Part shown: positions 1-10,600 of the stretch, one piece after another
Position numbering within the stretch: position 1 is the first letter of the stretch
Layout: each line of letters opens with the position of its first letter
Assembly (NCBI GenBank): GCA_022432975.1
Contig: CM039502.1
Span: forward strand, 18,981,453-19,045,452
Direction of reading: 5' to 3'
From: Begonia masoniana
Taxonomy: Eukaryota > Streptophyta > Magnoliopsida > Cucurbitales > Begoniaceae
DNA: 64,000 nt
Notes under the pieces: model-generated
The model's database searches: none
What the model was told of the DNA's origin: nothing
Seen by the model: the letters and a program-made list of their open reading frames with translations, nothing else
Translations under genes and position numbers: made by a program

Positions 1-4
1 GGTG

Positions 5-1100
5 GCTTCCACTGAAGACATCATCCGATAGACAAAACTGAAGACATCATCCGATGGCTTTACTAAAGACATCATCCGATGGCTTTACTGAAGACATCAT
101 CCGATGGCTTTACTGAAGACATCATCCGATGGCTTTACTGAAGACATCATCCGATGGCTTTACTGAAGACATCATCCGATGGCTTTACTGAAGACATCAT
201 CCGATGGCTTTACTGAAGACATCATCCGATGGCTTTACTGAAGACATCATCCGATGGCTTTACTGAAGACATCATCCGATGGCTTTACTGAAGACATCAT
301 CCGATGGCTTTACTGAAGACATCATCCGATGGCTTTACTGAAGACATCATCCGATGGCTTTACTGAAGACATCATCCGATGGCTTTACTGAAGACATCAT
401 CCGATGGCTTTACTGAAGACATCATCCGATGGCTTTACTGAAGACATCATCCGATGGCTTTACTGAAGACATCATCCGATGGCTTTACTGAAGACATCAT
501 CCGATGGCTTTACTGAAGACATCATCCGATGGCTTTACTGAAGACATCATCCGATGGCTTTACTGAAGACATCATCCGATGGCTTTACTGAAGACATCAT
601 CCGATGGCTTTACTGAAGACATCATCCGATGGCTTTACTGAAGACATCATCCGATGGCTTTACTGAAGACATCATCCGATGGCTTTACTGAAGACATCAT
701 CCGATGGCTTTACTGAAGACATCATCCGATGGCTTTACTGAAGACATCATCCGATGGCTTTACTGAAGACATCATCCGATGGCTTTACTGAAGACATCAT
801 CCGATGGCTTTACTGAAGACATCATCCGATGGCTTTACTGAAGACATCATCCGATGGCTTTACTGAAGACATCATCCGATGGCTTTACTGAAGACATCAT
901 CCGATGGCTTTACTGAAGACATCATCCGATGGCTTTACTGAAGACATCATCCGATGGCTTTACTGAAGACATCATCCGATGGCTTTACTGAAGACATCAT
1001 CCGATGGCTTTACTGAAGACATCATCCGATGGCTGAAGACATCATCCGATGGCTTTACTGAAGACATCATCCGATAACTATACTGAAGACATCATCTGAT
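5..1100. repeat. 25-bp tandem array within the family-E LTR
   Basis: Thirty-nine units of exactly 25 bp run from 56 to 1,030, identical by eye except for one G-to-A change in the first. They are followed by a 20-bp unit (1,031-1,050), a full unit (1,051-1,075) and a diverged unit (1,076-1,100), and preceded by two diverged units. The core is GAAGACATCATCCGATGG. Related LTRs have only a few scattered copies of this core (near 54,735-54,765 and 62,970-63,012), so the array is a local expansion of an LTR motif resembling the GACGTCATCCGG elements of neighbouring LTRs. Confidence 0.95.
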
Positions 1101-1426
1101 AGACAACAAGACAATAACAATTTCACTCTAACAAAGAAAACTCCGACTACTAGGAGAACTTGAGCAATTTACTAAAAATTCATTCTAAACCACTAAAATT
1201 CGGTCACTACTCCAACATCTAGTAAAACCACTATTAACACTAACAGAGTATAATTGTCCGGAAGAAAATCTCAAGATGAGTTTAGAAACATTAAAACTGC
1301 TACTGCCATGAAAATCCAACATACTTAAATTGAAACATTGTCAATTAAACCTTCACACCAACTGACATCAGTTAAACCACCCCATCAACTGCCAGATTGT
1401 TGCAAGGTTGCACTCCTCCAACCAGC

Positions 1427-2038
1427 CTATTCCTCAGCTAACTCAGTAAACACAACTGCTGTCGCTTCTTCACCTACATCACAAAACTCATCTATTAGCC
1501 TAATGCTAAGTAAGTAAAGCAATAATGTAATGTAATGCTGAATCATAAATTACTAAATATGCAGTTTCTACTTTCTCATCTCAGTTGGATATGCATCGTT
1601 CTGATCTGATCCCCCTGTGAAATTAGGAGTTGGATCACTTCTCCCAAAGTATAAATATCCACTGACTCATTAAGGGGCGGATTACTTCCCTTAATAGTAA
1701 ATCTGATTCACATAGCTGTTTCTGATCCCCCTGTTCGATGGGAAGCGGATCAAGTTTCCCAAAGTCTAAATATCCACTGTCTCATGAAGGGGCGGATTAC
1801 TTCCCTTAACAGTAAATCTGATTCACATAGCTGTTTCATTATGTTCATTCCTTACCATGCCAACATGCATTCAAATTCATTTTCGTATACTTTTAAAATA
1901 TGATGCATGACATACTGACACATTCAAGTAAACAAAATCCTAATGTTTTGTGATGTAGGCCCGAAGGTACAAGCATACTTCACTTACCTGGTCTCCTGGA
2001 AAGTTTGGTTGAAATCTCCCTCGAGAACTTTCTCAAAC
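1427..2038 (-). other. Candidate LTR exons 2 and 3 (family E)
   Basis: Minus strand. A middle exon (2,038-1,988, 51 nt) ends AG before GTAAGT. A small hairpin (1,968-1,959, UUCG loop, one stem pair damaged) and CTACA follow 19 nt into the intron. After an acceptor ending GATGTAG, the terminal exon (1,473-1,427, 47 nt) reads in phase 1 as 14 residues rich in Glu (EEATAVVFTELAEE) and then TAG. The middle exon is open in the same frame. Splicing is inferred from sequence and comparison only. Confidence 0.45.
1610..1810. repeat. Paired hairpin-forming direct repeats in LTR intron
   Basis: Two copies of a segment of about 115 bp, each with a GATCCCC...TTCCCAAAG half and a TNAAGGGGCGGATTACTTCCCTTAA half. 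Within each half short complementary arms (GGGAA/TTCCC and TTAAGGG/CCCTTAA) can pair. The same paired block occurs in the other family-E LTRs near 57,850-58,035 and 63,470-63,680. Confidence 0.7.
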
Positions 2039-2523
2039 CTAAATCCATAAACCGAATATTATTTAAACCTTCACTAAACTTCATCCTAGTCAACCAGAAA
2101 CCTAAGGAAACTAATTTGAGAACTCAGGTCATAATGCATTCCCGATACTGCACTAAACCGAAACTAACACTCACCTACAGCATCCTCAAAATCCTCATAT
2201 TGTACTCCCTCGGCTATCTTACTGCTAAAATATAAGAAATGAGGAAAACTTACCTAGATAGAAGAAGGATCTGGTGGAAGAATCGCCGAGGGCTCCTCTG
2301 AGCTTGAGCTGGATATCGAAAAAGAATAAATGATGAAACAGTGGCGGCTACAGTGCATAAATCGCTAAACCCCTTCCCTTAAATAGGTTATCCACTTTTT
2401 AAATTTCCAATTTACTCTTATACCCTTGTCTAGTCACTCAATAACCCTACTTTAATTATTGCCTAATAAAGTGTATACCATTTACAATAAAAGAGAGCTG
2501 GTTTGATAGAACCGGGTGTTACA

Positions 2524-3114
2524 ATATCGCCGGAGGAATGTTTGACTTTCAGAGCAGGGCAGAAGCTTTCCCAGAGTATTTCGGCCAAGTATGAACAAGT
2601 TACGGTGGTCGAAGGTTGGGTTCCACGATTCTGCAAGGTGAGTGTTTTTCTCCTAATTCTCTTCGGTTTTCAGAAATCGGGAGAAATTTTGTGGGATTTT
2701 TCCTCATACAGAACTCCTCAAAATATAGAGGGAGGAGTTTGATTCTTTCCTTAAGGGATGAGAACCGAATCTGTCATCCAAATTGGTAGATTCAGTAACA
2801 AAAAGGAAACCCTTTCCTTATCGTTGTTGATTGGAATTTAATTCCTGATTAGGTATTGTCGGAGCTGCAATTAAGGAAATTAGATTAGTTTGTTGTGATT
2901 CACCGAAATTAGGCTGTTAATTGGAAATAAATTTTCTGATTTTATGTTAAAAATTTCAGACTAATTTCTAAAATTAAGGTTTTGTTGCCTAAATTGGGAA
3001 TTTTCATGATTAGGGTTTGATTCTTTCACTTAAGTAGAATTAGAAAAGGAATTTGATTTCCTTAATTTAGGGTTAAAGCTTTGGAATGTTACATTCTCAA
3101 ATTTTCACAATGCG
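2524..3114. other. Unassigned AT-rich sequence between LTR and MULE
   Basis: No recognised family. The first 115 bases are open on the plus strand and end TGCAAG before GTGAGTG, a good plant donor context, so they could be a remnant exon or a leader exon of another LTR. The frame is fused upstream to the LTR end and I could not match the peptide to any family. The remainder (about 2,760-3,110) is AT-rich, contains GATTAGGG/TTAGGG stretches and shows nothing codable. It may include the 3' flank or terminal inverted repeat of the adjacent Mutator-like element. Confidence 0.4.
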
Positions 3115-3564
3115 AGTCATTAGCTCTGTCTTATCATCTCGAACATGGTAAGGATCGGTTTATCCCTGGCCGACAATAAGACTGCATTGAATGACTTGCA
3201 CAAATTATTCAAGCTCATTTCTCACTTGGGGATCGAAGAGAAGACATGACTGACCCAATATTTAGATTCTTCTTCTCGAAGCCATGTGTGGGCATCTGGG
3301 TTAAGTTGATGCAATTTCCTCATTACTATTTCGAAATGATAACTTGTTGTTGCCTTGGCTGCATTCCATATCGCATCTCTGTACGCTCTGCCCCGAAATA
3401 GGTTTTTGAAATTGGTGTACATATGCCGGAGGCAGTAGCGGTGTTAAGCGTATTCTAATTCATCTGTAACAGCCTTCAAACCTTAATATTTGAAAAATAG
3501 AGTCAACATAAAATAATATAATGTGAAGAGTACTGATTAGATAATTCCCAAGAAATACTGTACT
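3115..3564 (-). pseudogene. MuDR-like (MULE) transposase, C-terminal part
   Basis: Minus-strand coding remnant of a Mutator-like transposase, the catalytic protein that cuts and inserts the element. Visible are a HRYCLRHMYTNFKNLFRG segment (3,447-3,390, the usual RHCYRHMYxNF block), then AYRDAIWNAAKA, and after a frameshift near 3,240 the LNNLCKSFNAVLLSARDKPI block of the C-terminal domain followed by a stop. The N-terminal and central parts of the same gene lie at 26,276-27,508. The 22.7 kb between them is the E3/E2/E1 retrotransposon nest. The gene is dead: split, frameshifted and with degenerate sequence beside the insertion. Confidence 0.85.
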
Positions 3565-3565
3565 C

Positions 3566-5010
3566 TGTGACGACCCAAAACCGAACCCGATCGGAGTCCG
3601 GGATCGGAGCCATCACTCCGGGACAGTGGACGGAAAATGGTGACTAATTTTTTTTTGACATAAACAGAACAGACAGCGTTACTGGAACAACTTATGAAAG
3701 CCAACTGAACTTTTAAAACTTTAACGAAAAACAGAACCGAATGACAGAAAACATGCACTGTCAATGCAAACCCTAAAAGAGCATAACTTTACAGAGGGGA
3801 GAAACTACAGTGAGTAACAGAGTATAAATAACAGCAGAAAAACAGGGAATGAAGTCGGAAGGCATAGGCAGAAATCTGGCGGAAAACTTAGTTTTAAACT
3901 GGGCGGAAGACTTGAATGACGTCAGCCGGAAGGAACCGACAGTGGCTGAGTTCGGATGAGGTGATGACGTCAGCCGGAAGATGGATGACGTCAACCGGAA
4001 GATGTGAAGACGTCATCGGTAGATACAGATAGTAAACGAAATCGACAGAAGGTGATGACATCATCAGAAGATAGATGACGTCACTGGAAGATGTAGGCAT
4101 TAAACGAAATCGGCAGGAGATGAAAACAGTGGATGACATCATCGGAAGAGGAGATGACGTCAGACGGTAGATGCAGGCATTAAACGAAATCGGATTATGT
4201 GATGACATCATCGGAAGATGTGATGACGTCATCGGGAGATAAAGGCAGAAAACGTAATCGGCAGAAGAAAAGCTATGGTGACGTCATCGGAAGAAGAGAT
4301 GATGTCGTCGGAAGATAAAGTTAAACTGAGAGACAGATGAAACCGGCAGAAGTAACTAAGACTGATGAAATCAACTGTTCACCGGTGGATGAGATAAGAC
4401 AAAATGTGAATAGTGACTATCGGTGGATGCATTAAACGTGATCGGAAGATGCAGTTTAAAAGGGGCAGAATTTGACAACTTTTAACAGAAAACATATAGA
4501 CAGAGAGCTTGAGGAACAGAAAACATGAAAGTCTCAGGTTCTCAAACCAATTCAAAACATGGTTCTCGAGCACAACAGAAGGCATACAGGTTTCAGACCT
4601 TCATTACAAATGACAGATTTCAAGAAAACAAACTACATTGATAGCTCTAAAATTCGAGACCATCCATGCATGACCTGAAAAGGGAGAACTCAAGCAGTTC
4701 CAGAATGTTTTCAAGACATTTCACAAGAAACAACTAACAACTGTCAACAGAGATTTGAAACTCGATCATCTGAACTTATACATTATATATACGTCCAACA
4801 GAATTTCCTACAGAGTTTTTAAGACAAAACACAGGACCTCAACAGAGTTTTAAAACAAACACACTAGAATTTCAGAAGATTTTACAGATATAAACATTTC
4901 TTAAAAGACTAAGACTTAAACCTCGGGACAGAAAATTGTGTCTGACTGCAGCAACCACCCTGTGAGCTCGATCCACCATTTACATCAGATCGTCATTTTG
5001 AGGAACAAGG
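3566..5010 (-). mobile_element. E3 left (3') LTR, truncated
   Basis: Matches the start of the right-hand E3 LTR (23,596-25,087) nearly base for base, beginning TGTGACGACCC. Similarity stops at 5,009-5,011, where an integrase fragment of E2 begins, so about 1.2 kb of the LTR, E3's polypurine tract and its last codons are missing. The left flank holds GTACT (3,560-3,564), also found right of E3 (26,276-26,280), with one extra C at 3,565. Confidence 0.9.
3918..4312. promoter_or_regulatory. TGACGTCA-type cluster, E3 left LTR
   Basis: Around a dozen GATGACGTCA, GACGTCAT or near-miss motifs, most followed by (A/T)NCGGAAGA. ACGT-core palindromes of this kind are bound by plant bZIP factors (TGA, HY5 and related families). 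Presence is seen directly; a regulatory role is inferred. Confidence 0.6.
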
Positions 5011-5201
5011 TATGGCACCATATGAAGCACTGTATGGTAGGAAATGTAGGTCACCTCTTTATTGGGACGAGGTTGGTGAAGCAAAACTTCTTGGACCTGA
5101 TATTCTGCAGCAAATGTCAGATAAGATTACCACTATTCGGAAAAGAATGATGACTGCACAAAGCCGGCAGAAGTGTTACGCAGATCAAAGGAGAAGGGAA
5201 C
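5009..5201 (+). pseudogene. E2 integrase fragment, upstream half
   Basis: Begins abruptly in the integrase block [20 protein letters not shown] and runs in frame to RREL, where E1 inserted. It resumes at 15,953 with [19 protein letters not shown]. Everything upstream of this block in E2 (5' LTR, gag, protease, RT, RNase H and the HHCC and DDE portions of integrase) is gone. The junction with E3's LTR shares GGT (5,009-5,011). Confidence 0.9.
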
Positions 5202-5781
5202 TGTAACACCCGGCATTTTTGCCACGTAACCGTCTCCCCGAATCGTATTTTAAATAATATAATACAATGTATGTTTTGGTTGAAATGGTGGAATGTTAAG
5301 GGAGAACCAAACTAATTTCCAACTAACCATAACAATCAATTAGGTTAAAAGATAATGGAAGGGTAAATGTGGAAGTAATTAAGGTAGGTGGAAGCAAACC
5401 AATGGATAAGTGCCAAATGGCAATGTCTTGTTGAAGAAGGCAAGCCTTCCCTTACCTCCTACGTGAAGGTTTCCACTCCTCCATCTTCTCTCCCTCTGTT
5501 TTCTCTCGGCCAGGCGATTAAGACGAAACTTCCACGCCTAGTTTCTCTAGCATTTTTTCGGTTTTCTCAGCAAAGGTAGACATCTGTTAAAGCTAACGTT
5601 TTGGATAAGTTAAAAGCGAGTTTTGGTTGAAGTTAGGGTTGTGATATTTTGGTAAAACTCGCTGCTTTTGGATGAAAACACATCGGTTTGTTTTCTAAGG
5701 AGTTGAAATACGTTGCTGCATATTCAACATAATTCTAGTTAGCATTTGCGGTTTGTTTATTTTCTGAACGTGCATGTACAG

Positions 5782-6376
5782 GTTCGAGCATCCCCGAAGC
5801 GTTCCAGCTTGCTGCATCGCGGGTAGCAGGTAAGTTCATGCATCTACGTTGGCCCTTAAGGCCCTACAACTCGGAGGTACTAAGGTCTGGTTCGGGTAGA
5901 TAGGTTTTAGGTTATGTTTTAAGTTAAACGTGTTTCCGTTATATTCTGTTTCCTGTTGTATTCATTCTGTCATCTGTGAATGTTAAGTTTAAGCATTTCA
6001 CTTATTCATGCATACACGTTTCCTGTAAAATCATGCAAATGTTTTCAGCACCGGTTTTGAAGTAAGTATGATAAAATCCTGTAAAGAAAATGTATGGTTA
6101 AGTGTGGACGAGGACTGGCATCCTGTCAAGTACTCCTGTTATGTCCTGAAAGTGGCATGTACATCCTGTTGCGCCAGCTCCTTCTCCCACTTATACCTTT
6201 CCTGTCCAGTGAAACGCAATGTTAAGTAATGTAATGTTCACGTATTTCAAAAGTCCATGCATCACTGCATTTCATTTCATGTTCTTATTGAGCTCTAGGC
6301 TCATAGTTGAACTCCTGTTGTAGGTATGGATTTTCCAGATGAGGAGCTTGATCCTCAAACTGATGAGTTGATGTAG
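5782..6376 (+). other. Candidate LTR exons 2 and 3 (E1 5' LTR)
   Basis: Middle exon 5,782-5,829 lies after TGTACAG and before GTAAGT. The hairpin GGCCCTTAAGGCC is at 5,851-5,863 and CTACA at 5,864-5,868. The acceptor TTGTAG ends at 5,323+1,000, that is 6,323. The terminal exon 6,324-6,376 reads MDFPDEELDPQTDELM and TAG in phase 1, and the middle exon is open in that frame. No usable start codon lies in frame upstream (a TAG at 5,548-5,550 blocks exon 1), so this copy looks non-coding or degraded. The 3' LTR copy has lost the exon-2 acceptor (AG to AT at 12,734). Confidence 0.45.
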
Positions 6377-6829
6377 TTGGAGGGAGGAGCTCACGGGATG
6401 GTTGCTGCAGTCAGACAAGATGTATTCCTGTGAGCGTGTATTTTTGAAAGTTAAGCCGAGTCCTGTATAGACTTTGTGTTTTGTTTTAAAACTTCTGTTT
6501 TGGTGAACTTGAAATGTATGTCAAGTTTCTGTAAAACTTTTGGAAATCTGTATTGATATTCCAAACCTCTGTATTTGACAGTTGAATTTCGTTCTGAAGT
6601 ATTCTGGAATTGTTTGGAATATTTTCCGTTAGTCTGTGCATGGATAGTTTCTGGTTTTAGAGCTATCCATGCAGTTTGTTTTCTCGAACCTTTGTCATGT
6701 TGTCTGTCATGTTGTCGAATATGTTGTTTTAAAACTGTGTTTTGAAATCGGGTTTTTAATAAATTTTGAAGTTTTATGCCTTCTGTTGTTATGTCTTCTG
6801 TTGATATGTCATCCTGTTAATGTTGTCAA

Positions 6830-6970
6830 TCCAGTCATCGCCCAGTTATATGCCTTAGTCATCCGCCCAGTCAAAGTCAATTCAGTCATCGCCCAGTCAA
6901 AGTCAATTCAGTCATCCGCCCAGTCAAAGTCAATTTAGTCATCCGCCCCAGTCAATTCAGTCATCCGCCC
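6830..6970. repeat. Short progenitor of the 27-bp array
   Basis: Three to four imperfect copies of the unit CAGTCATCCGCCCAGTC with spacer AAAGTCAATT, in the position just upstream of the TGACGTCA cluster. The same unit is amplified to 55 copies in the 3' LTR. Confidence 0.85.
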
Positions 6971-6993
6971 AGTTTAAAACCCCGTCTTCCGGT

Positions 6994-7183
6994 TGACGTC
7001 ACCGAAGTCTTCCGCTCAGTGTAGATATGTCTTCCGGCTGACGTCATCCCAGTTTTCCGCCAGTAAATGCTTATATCTTCCGGTTGACGTCATCCATCTT
7101 CCGGCTGACGTCATCTCCCAATCTGATCTCAGTTACCGTCTGTGTCTTTCCGCTTGACGTCACTCGTCTTCCGGTTGACGTCA
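6994..7183. promoter_or_regulatory. Six TGACGTCA palindromes, E1 5' LTR
   Basis: Exact TGACGTCA at 6,994, 7,039, 7,085, 7,106, 7,155 and 7,176, most preceded by CTTCCGG(C/T). A bZIP-type regulatory role is inferred from the motif alone. Confidence 0.6.
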
Positions 7184-7519
7184 CCACCTCTTCTGCCCAG
7201 TTTTATCCAGTCTCTACCGCTGAACCCTGTTCACATTTTTAGTCATCCGGTCACTATTTTTAACCAATCCGGTCACTGTTCACACTTTTAGTCATCCGGT
7301 CACTGTTCACTTTTTGTCTTATTCTCATTATCCATTATTCACATCCAGCTTAAATGTGTTTTCCAGTTTCACTTTCAGAAAAGGTTTATACTCTCTGTTA
7401 AGGTTTTAAAAGTATAAAGTTTAAAAAAAAAAATATGTGCCCGTTTTCTGCAAATGTCCCGGAGTGACGGCTTCGATCCCGGACCCCGATCGGGTTTCGG
7501 TTTCGGGCTGTCACAGTTA

Positions 7520-7530
7520 TGGTATCAGAG
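7520..7530 (+). other. E1 primer-binding site (initiator tRNA-Met)
   Basis: TGGTATCAGAG, 4 nt after the LTR end, complementary to the 3' end of plant initiator tRNA-Met. It would prime minus-strand synthesis. Confidence 0.9.
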
Positions 7531-7682
7531 AGACAAGGTTTTAAAACCGATTCTGTGAAATGTCTGACTGCGCAACCCGCCACGTGAGATCGCTCCACCA
7601 ACTGTAAGTATTTAGATTACTGTAACTGTCCTGTTTATTTAAAATTAGGTTATTCTGTTATTCTTATAGGACTATCTTAGAA

Positions 7683-10600
7683 ATGGTGAGAGGACATCAG
7701 GAAGAATCCAGTGAAAGCTCTCGGGCCATAGACCGATTGACAGAGCTGGTGGGGGTACAATCCCGCATGGTTGATCGAATGATGGCCAGAGAAGACGACA
7801 GAAACAATAACCATGGAAATATCAATCGTGATAATGCACCGCGAGACAATAGTGGAGACAGATTCCGGCGACTTCAGCCACCCTCATTTGATGGATTGTC
7901 TACAGACCCGACCCGTGCTGAAACCTGGATTCGAACTATGGAGAAGATGTTCAGTTATGTAGAAGTAGAAGACAACAAGAAGGTTACTTGTGCCACGTTC
8001 CATCTCACTGAAAGTGCTGGATTCTGGTGGGATGCAGTACAGTCGTCTACAGTGGCATTGAGCTGGGAAGGGTTCAAGGGAATTTTCTACGATAAGTAAT
8101 TTGACCGAGGAGTGAGAAAGGAGAAGTTACTTGAGTTTTCTCGGCTGCGACAGTATGGATCTGTGGCCGAGTATGTTCAGAAATTTGAGTCGCTATCCCG
8201 ATATGCAACACACATGGTGGCCACTGATGAGAACAAGGTGCACCAGTTTATTCAAGGTTTAAAGATGGACCTTCTGCGAGGAATCACGACTAGAGGTTTT
8301 GATGAGGCACCATATGTGAAAGTGGTGGCCAAGGCTTATCAACTGGAGGCCTTAGAAATAAAGTCCCAGAGACAGAGAGAACCACCGAGAGGAATTATAA
8401 GAAATACTCCTCAACAACAACAACAAAAGATTCAGAATGTACATCCTCAACAGCAATAGAACAGGGGCATTAAAAGGCCCAATGAGACCCTTACTTACCA
8501 GGACAAAGGGAAGAGACCTATGGGAGCTCCTCAGCCTCCTGTCTGCCCACGTTGCCAGAAGAATCATACAGGAGACTGCAGGCTCTTTACTGGTCAATGT
8601 TTCCGGTGTGGTAAAGAAGGCCATCAAGTCCGGAATTGTCCGGTGCCTGACACAAGGCCGGTTGGTGCTATGCCTAGAGTGTTTGCAATGATGGAGGACG
8701 TCGATAATGCTGATCAGCACACAGCAATTACAGGTACAATATTAGTATGTAATGTGCCTGCTTATACCTTGTGGGACACGGGGGCCACACATTCGTTTGT
8801 GGCCATGGACTTTGTAGTTAGACAAAAATTTTGTAGTACGTCCTCAGATCAGCCCTACAGCGTTATGCTACCGTCCGGAGAGTTTATGCACTCTGAGCAG
8901 GTTGTACGGGGTGATATAGTGTCAGTGGGAGACCAGAAATTTTATGTCGATCTTATCGTCATCGGTATGAAAGGGTACGATGTCATTCTGGGGATGGACT
9001 GGCTATTTAGACATTATGCCACCATCAACTGTAGGTCCGGGCTTGTGTCATTTAAGCGCCCAAATGAAGTAGAATTCTCTTATCAGGCACTACCGAAGAA
9101 ACACCGTATGCCTGTGATATCTTCCCTGAAAGCTCAACGACTGGTGAAGTCAGGATGCATCGGATTTCTTGCCCACGTTGTGGATGTTCAAAGGCAAAAT
9201 GAGGTGGAACTTCAAAACATTCCGGTAGTCCGGGACTTCTCAGAGGTTTTCTTAGATGACTTACCGGGCTTGCCACCTGATCGTGACATCGAGTTTGAAA
9301 TCGATGTGTATCCTGGTGCGGAACCAGTATCGAAGAATCCGTACCGTATGGCACCAATTGAACTGAAGGAGTTGAAGGCTCAGTTGAAAGAATTAATGGA
9401 CAAGGGCTTTGTGCGCCCTAGTTTCTCTCCGTGGGGTGCTCCCGTCTTGTTTGTCAAGAAGAAGGATGGGTCCCTACGGATGTGTATTGACTACCGTGAG
9501 CTGAACAAGTTGACTATCAAGAATAAGTACCCGTTGCCAAGAATTGACGATTTGTTTGATCAGCTACAGGGGGCTCGGGTATTTTCTAAGATTGACTTAC
9601 GCTCCGGCTATTACCAGTTGAAGGTCAGAGCTGAGGATATTCCAAAGACTGCCTTCAGAACCCGATACGGACACTACGAGTTCTTGGTGATGTCGTTCGG
9701 GTTGACTAATGCTCCGGCAGCATTTATGGACCTAATGAACAGGATATTCCATGATGTCTTGGATAAATTTGTGATCGTTTTCATCGACGACATTCTGGTT
9801 TATTCCAGGAGTGTGGCTGAGCATGAGAAACACTTGGCTATGGTACTGTCAATCCTAAAGCAACATCAATTATATGCCAAGCTGTCAAAGTGTGAGTTCT
9901 GGTTAAACAAGATTAATTTCTTGGGCCACGTGGTGTCTGCTGAAGGAGTATCTGTGGACCCGGCCAAGATTCAGGCTGTGAGGGATTGGCCCAGGCCGAG
10001 AAATGCAAGTGAAGTACGAAGCTTTATCGGGCTAGCTGGTTATTACAGAAAATTCATCAAGGGGTTTTCTGTGATCGCGAAGCCTATGACCAGCTTAACA
10101 AGGAAGGAAATCAAGTTCAAGTGGTCTGAAGCATGTGAGGAGAGCTTTCAGAAACTTAAGCAGAAATTAATCACTGCTCCTCTGTTAGTATTGCCAGTTG
10201 AAGATGGCAAATTCAGCGTATACTGTGATGCGTCAAGGATTGGCCTGGGATGCGTATTGATGCAAGAGGGTAAAGTGGTAGCATACGCATCAAGACAGTT
10301 GAAGAACCATGAACAAAACTACCCTACTCACGACCTTGAGTTAGCGGCAGTTGTATTTGCGCTGAAAGTATGGAGACACCACCTATATGGACAGTCATGT
10401 GAGGTGTTTTCTGACCACAAGAGTTTGAAGTACCTCTTTACTCAGAAAGAGTTGAATATGAGACAAAGGCGGTGGTTAGAATTTGTGAAAGATTACGATG
10501 TTGAGATCAAATACCATCCTGGAAAAGCTAATGTGGTAGCTGATGCACTGAGCAGGATGCCAGCTACCATGCAACCAGTTATGTCGGCCGTATCAATGCC

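Larger units (their letters stand above)
1..2523 (-). mobile_element. Family-E LTR, truncated by window start
   Basis: Right-hand end of a chromovirus-type LTR read on the minus strand. It ends GGGTGTTACA at 2,523, as does the LTR at 58,735 that directly abuts a pol gene, and it shares with the LTRs at 54,278-58,735 and 62,166-64,000 the paired GATC/AAGGGGCGG hairpin block (about 1,610-1,810), the GTAGGCCCGAAGG motif (1,955-1,967) and the terminal exon (1,427-1,473). The body of the element, if any, lies left of the window, so this is either the 5' LTR of a minus-strand element or a solo LTR. ATATC at 2,524-2,528 would be its target duplication, untestable here. A TATA-like TATTTAAG lies on the minus strand near 2,381-2,388. 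Confidence 0.85.
5202..7515 (+). mobile_element. E1 5' LTR
   Basis: Starts TGTAACACCCGGC after the target duplication and ends GGGCTGTCACA, 4 nt before the primer-binding site. In order it holds an AT-rich upstream region with ATAATATAATAC (about 5,254-5,266), a pyrimidine-rich leader to a possible donor AAAG/GTAGAC at 5,575, a middle exon, a 494-nt candidate intron, an acidic terminal exon, about four 27-bp units (6,830-6,970), six TGACGTCA palindromes and an 11-nt A-tract (7,423-7,433). Confidence 0.95.

Noticed and set aside
7520..7530. tRNA-like sequences at the LTR-internal junctions
   Set aside because: Only the few bases complementary to a tRNA 3' end are present; these are primer sites and not tRNA genes.
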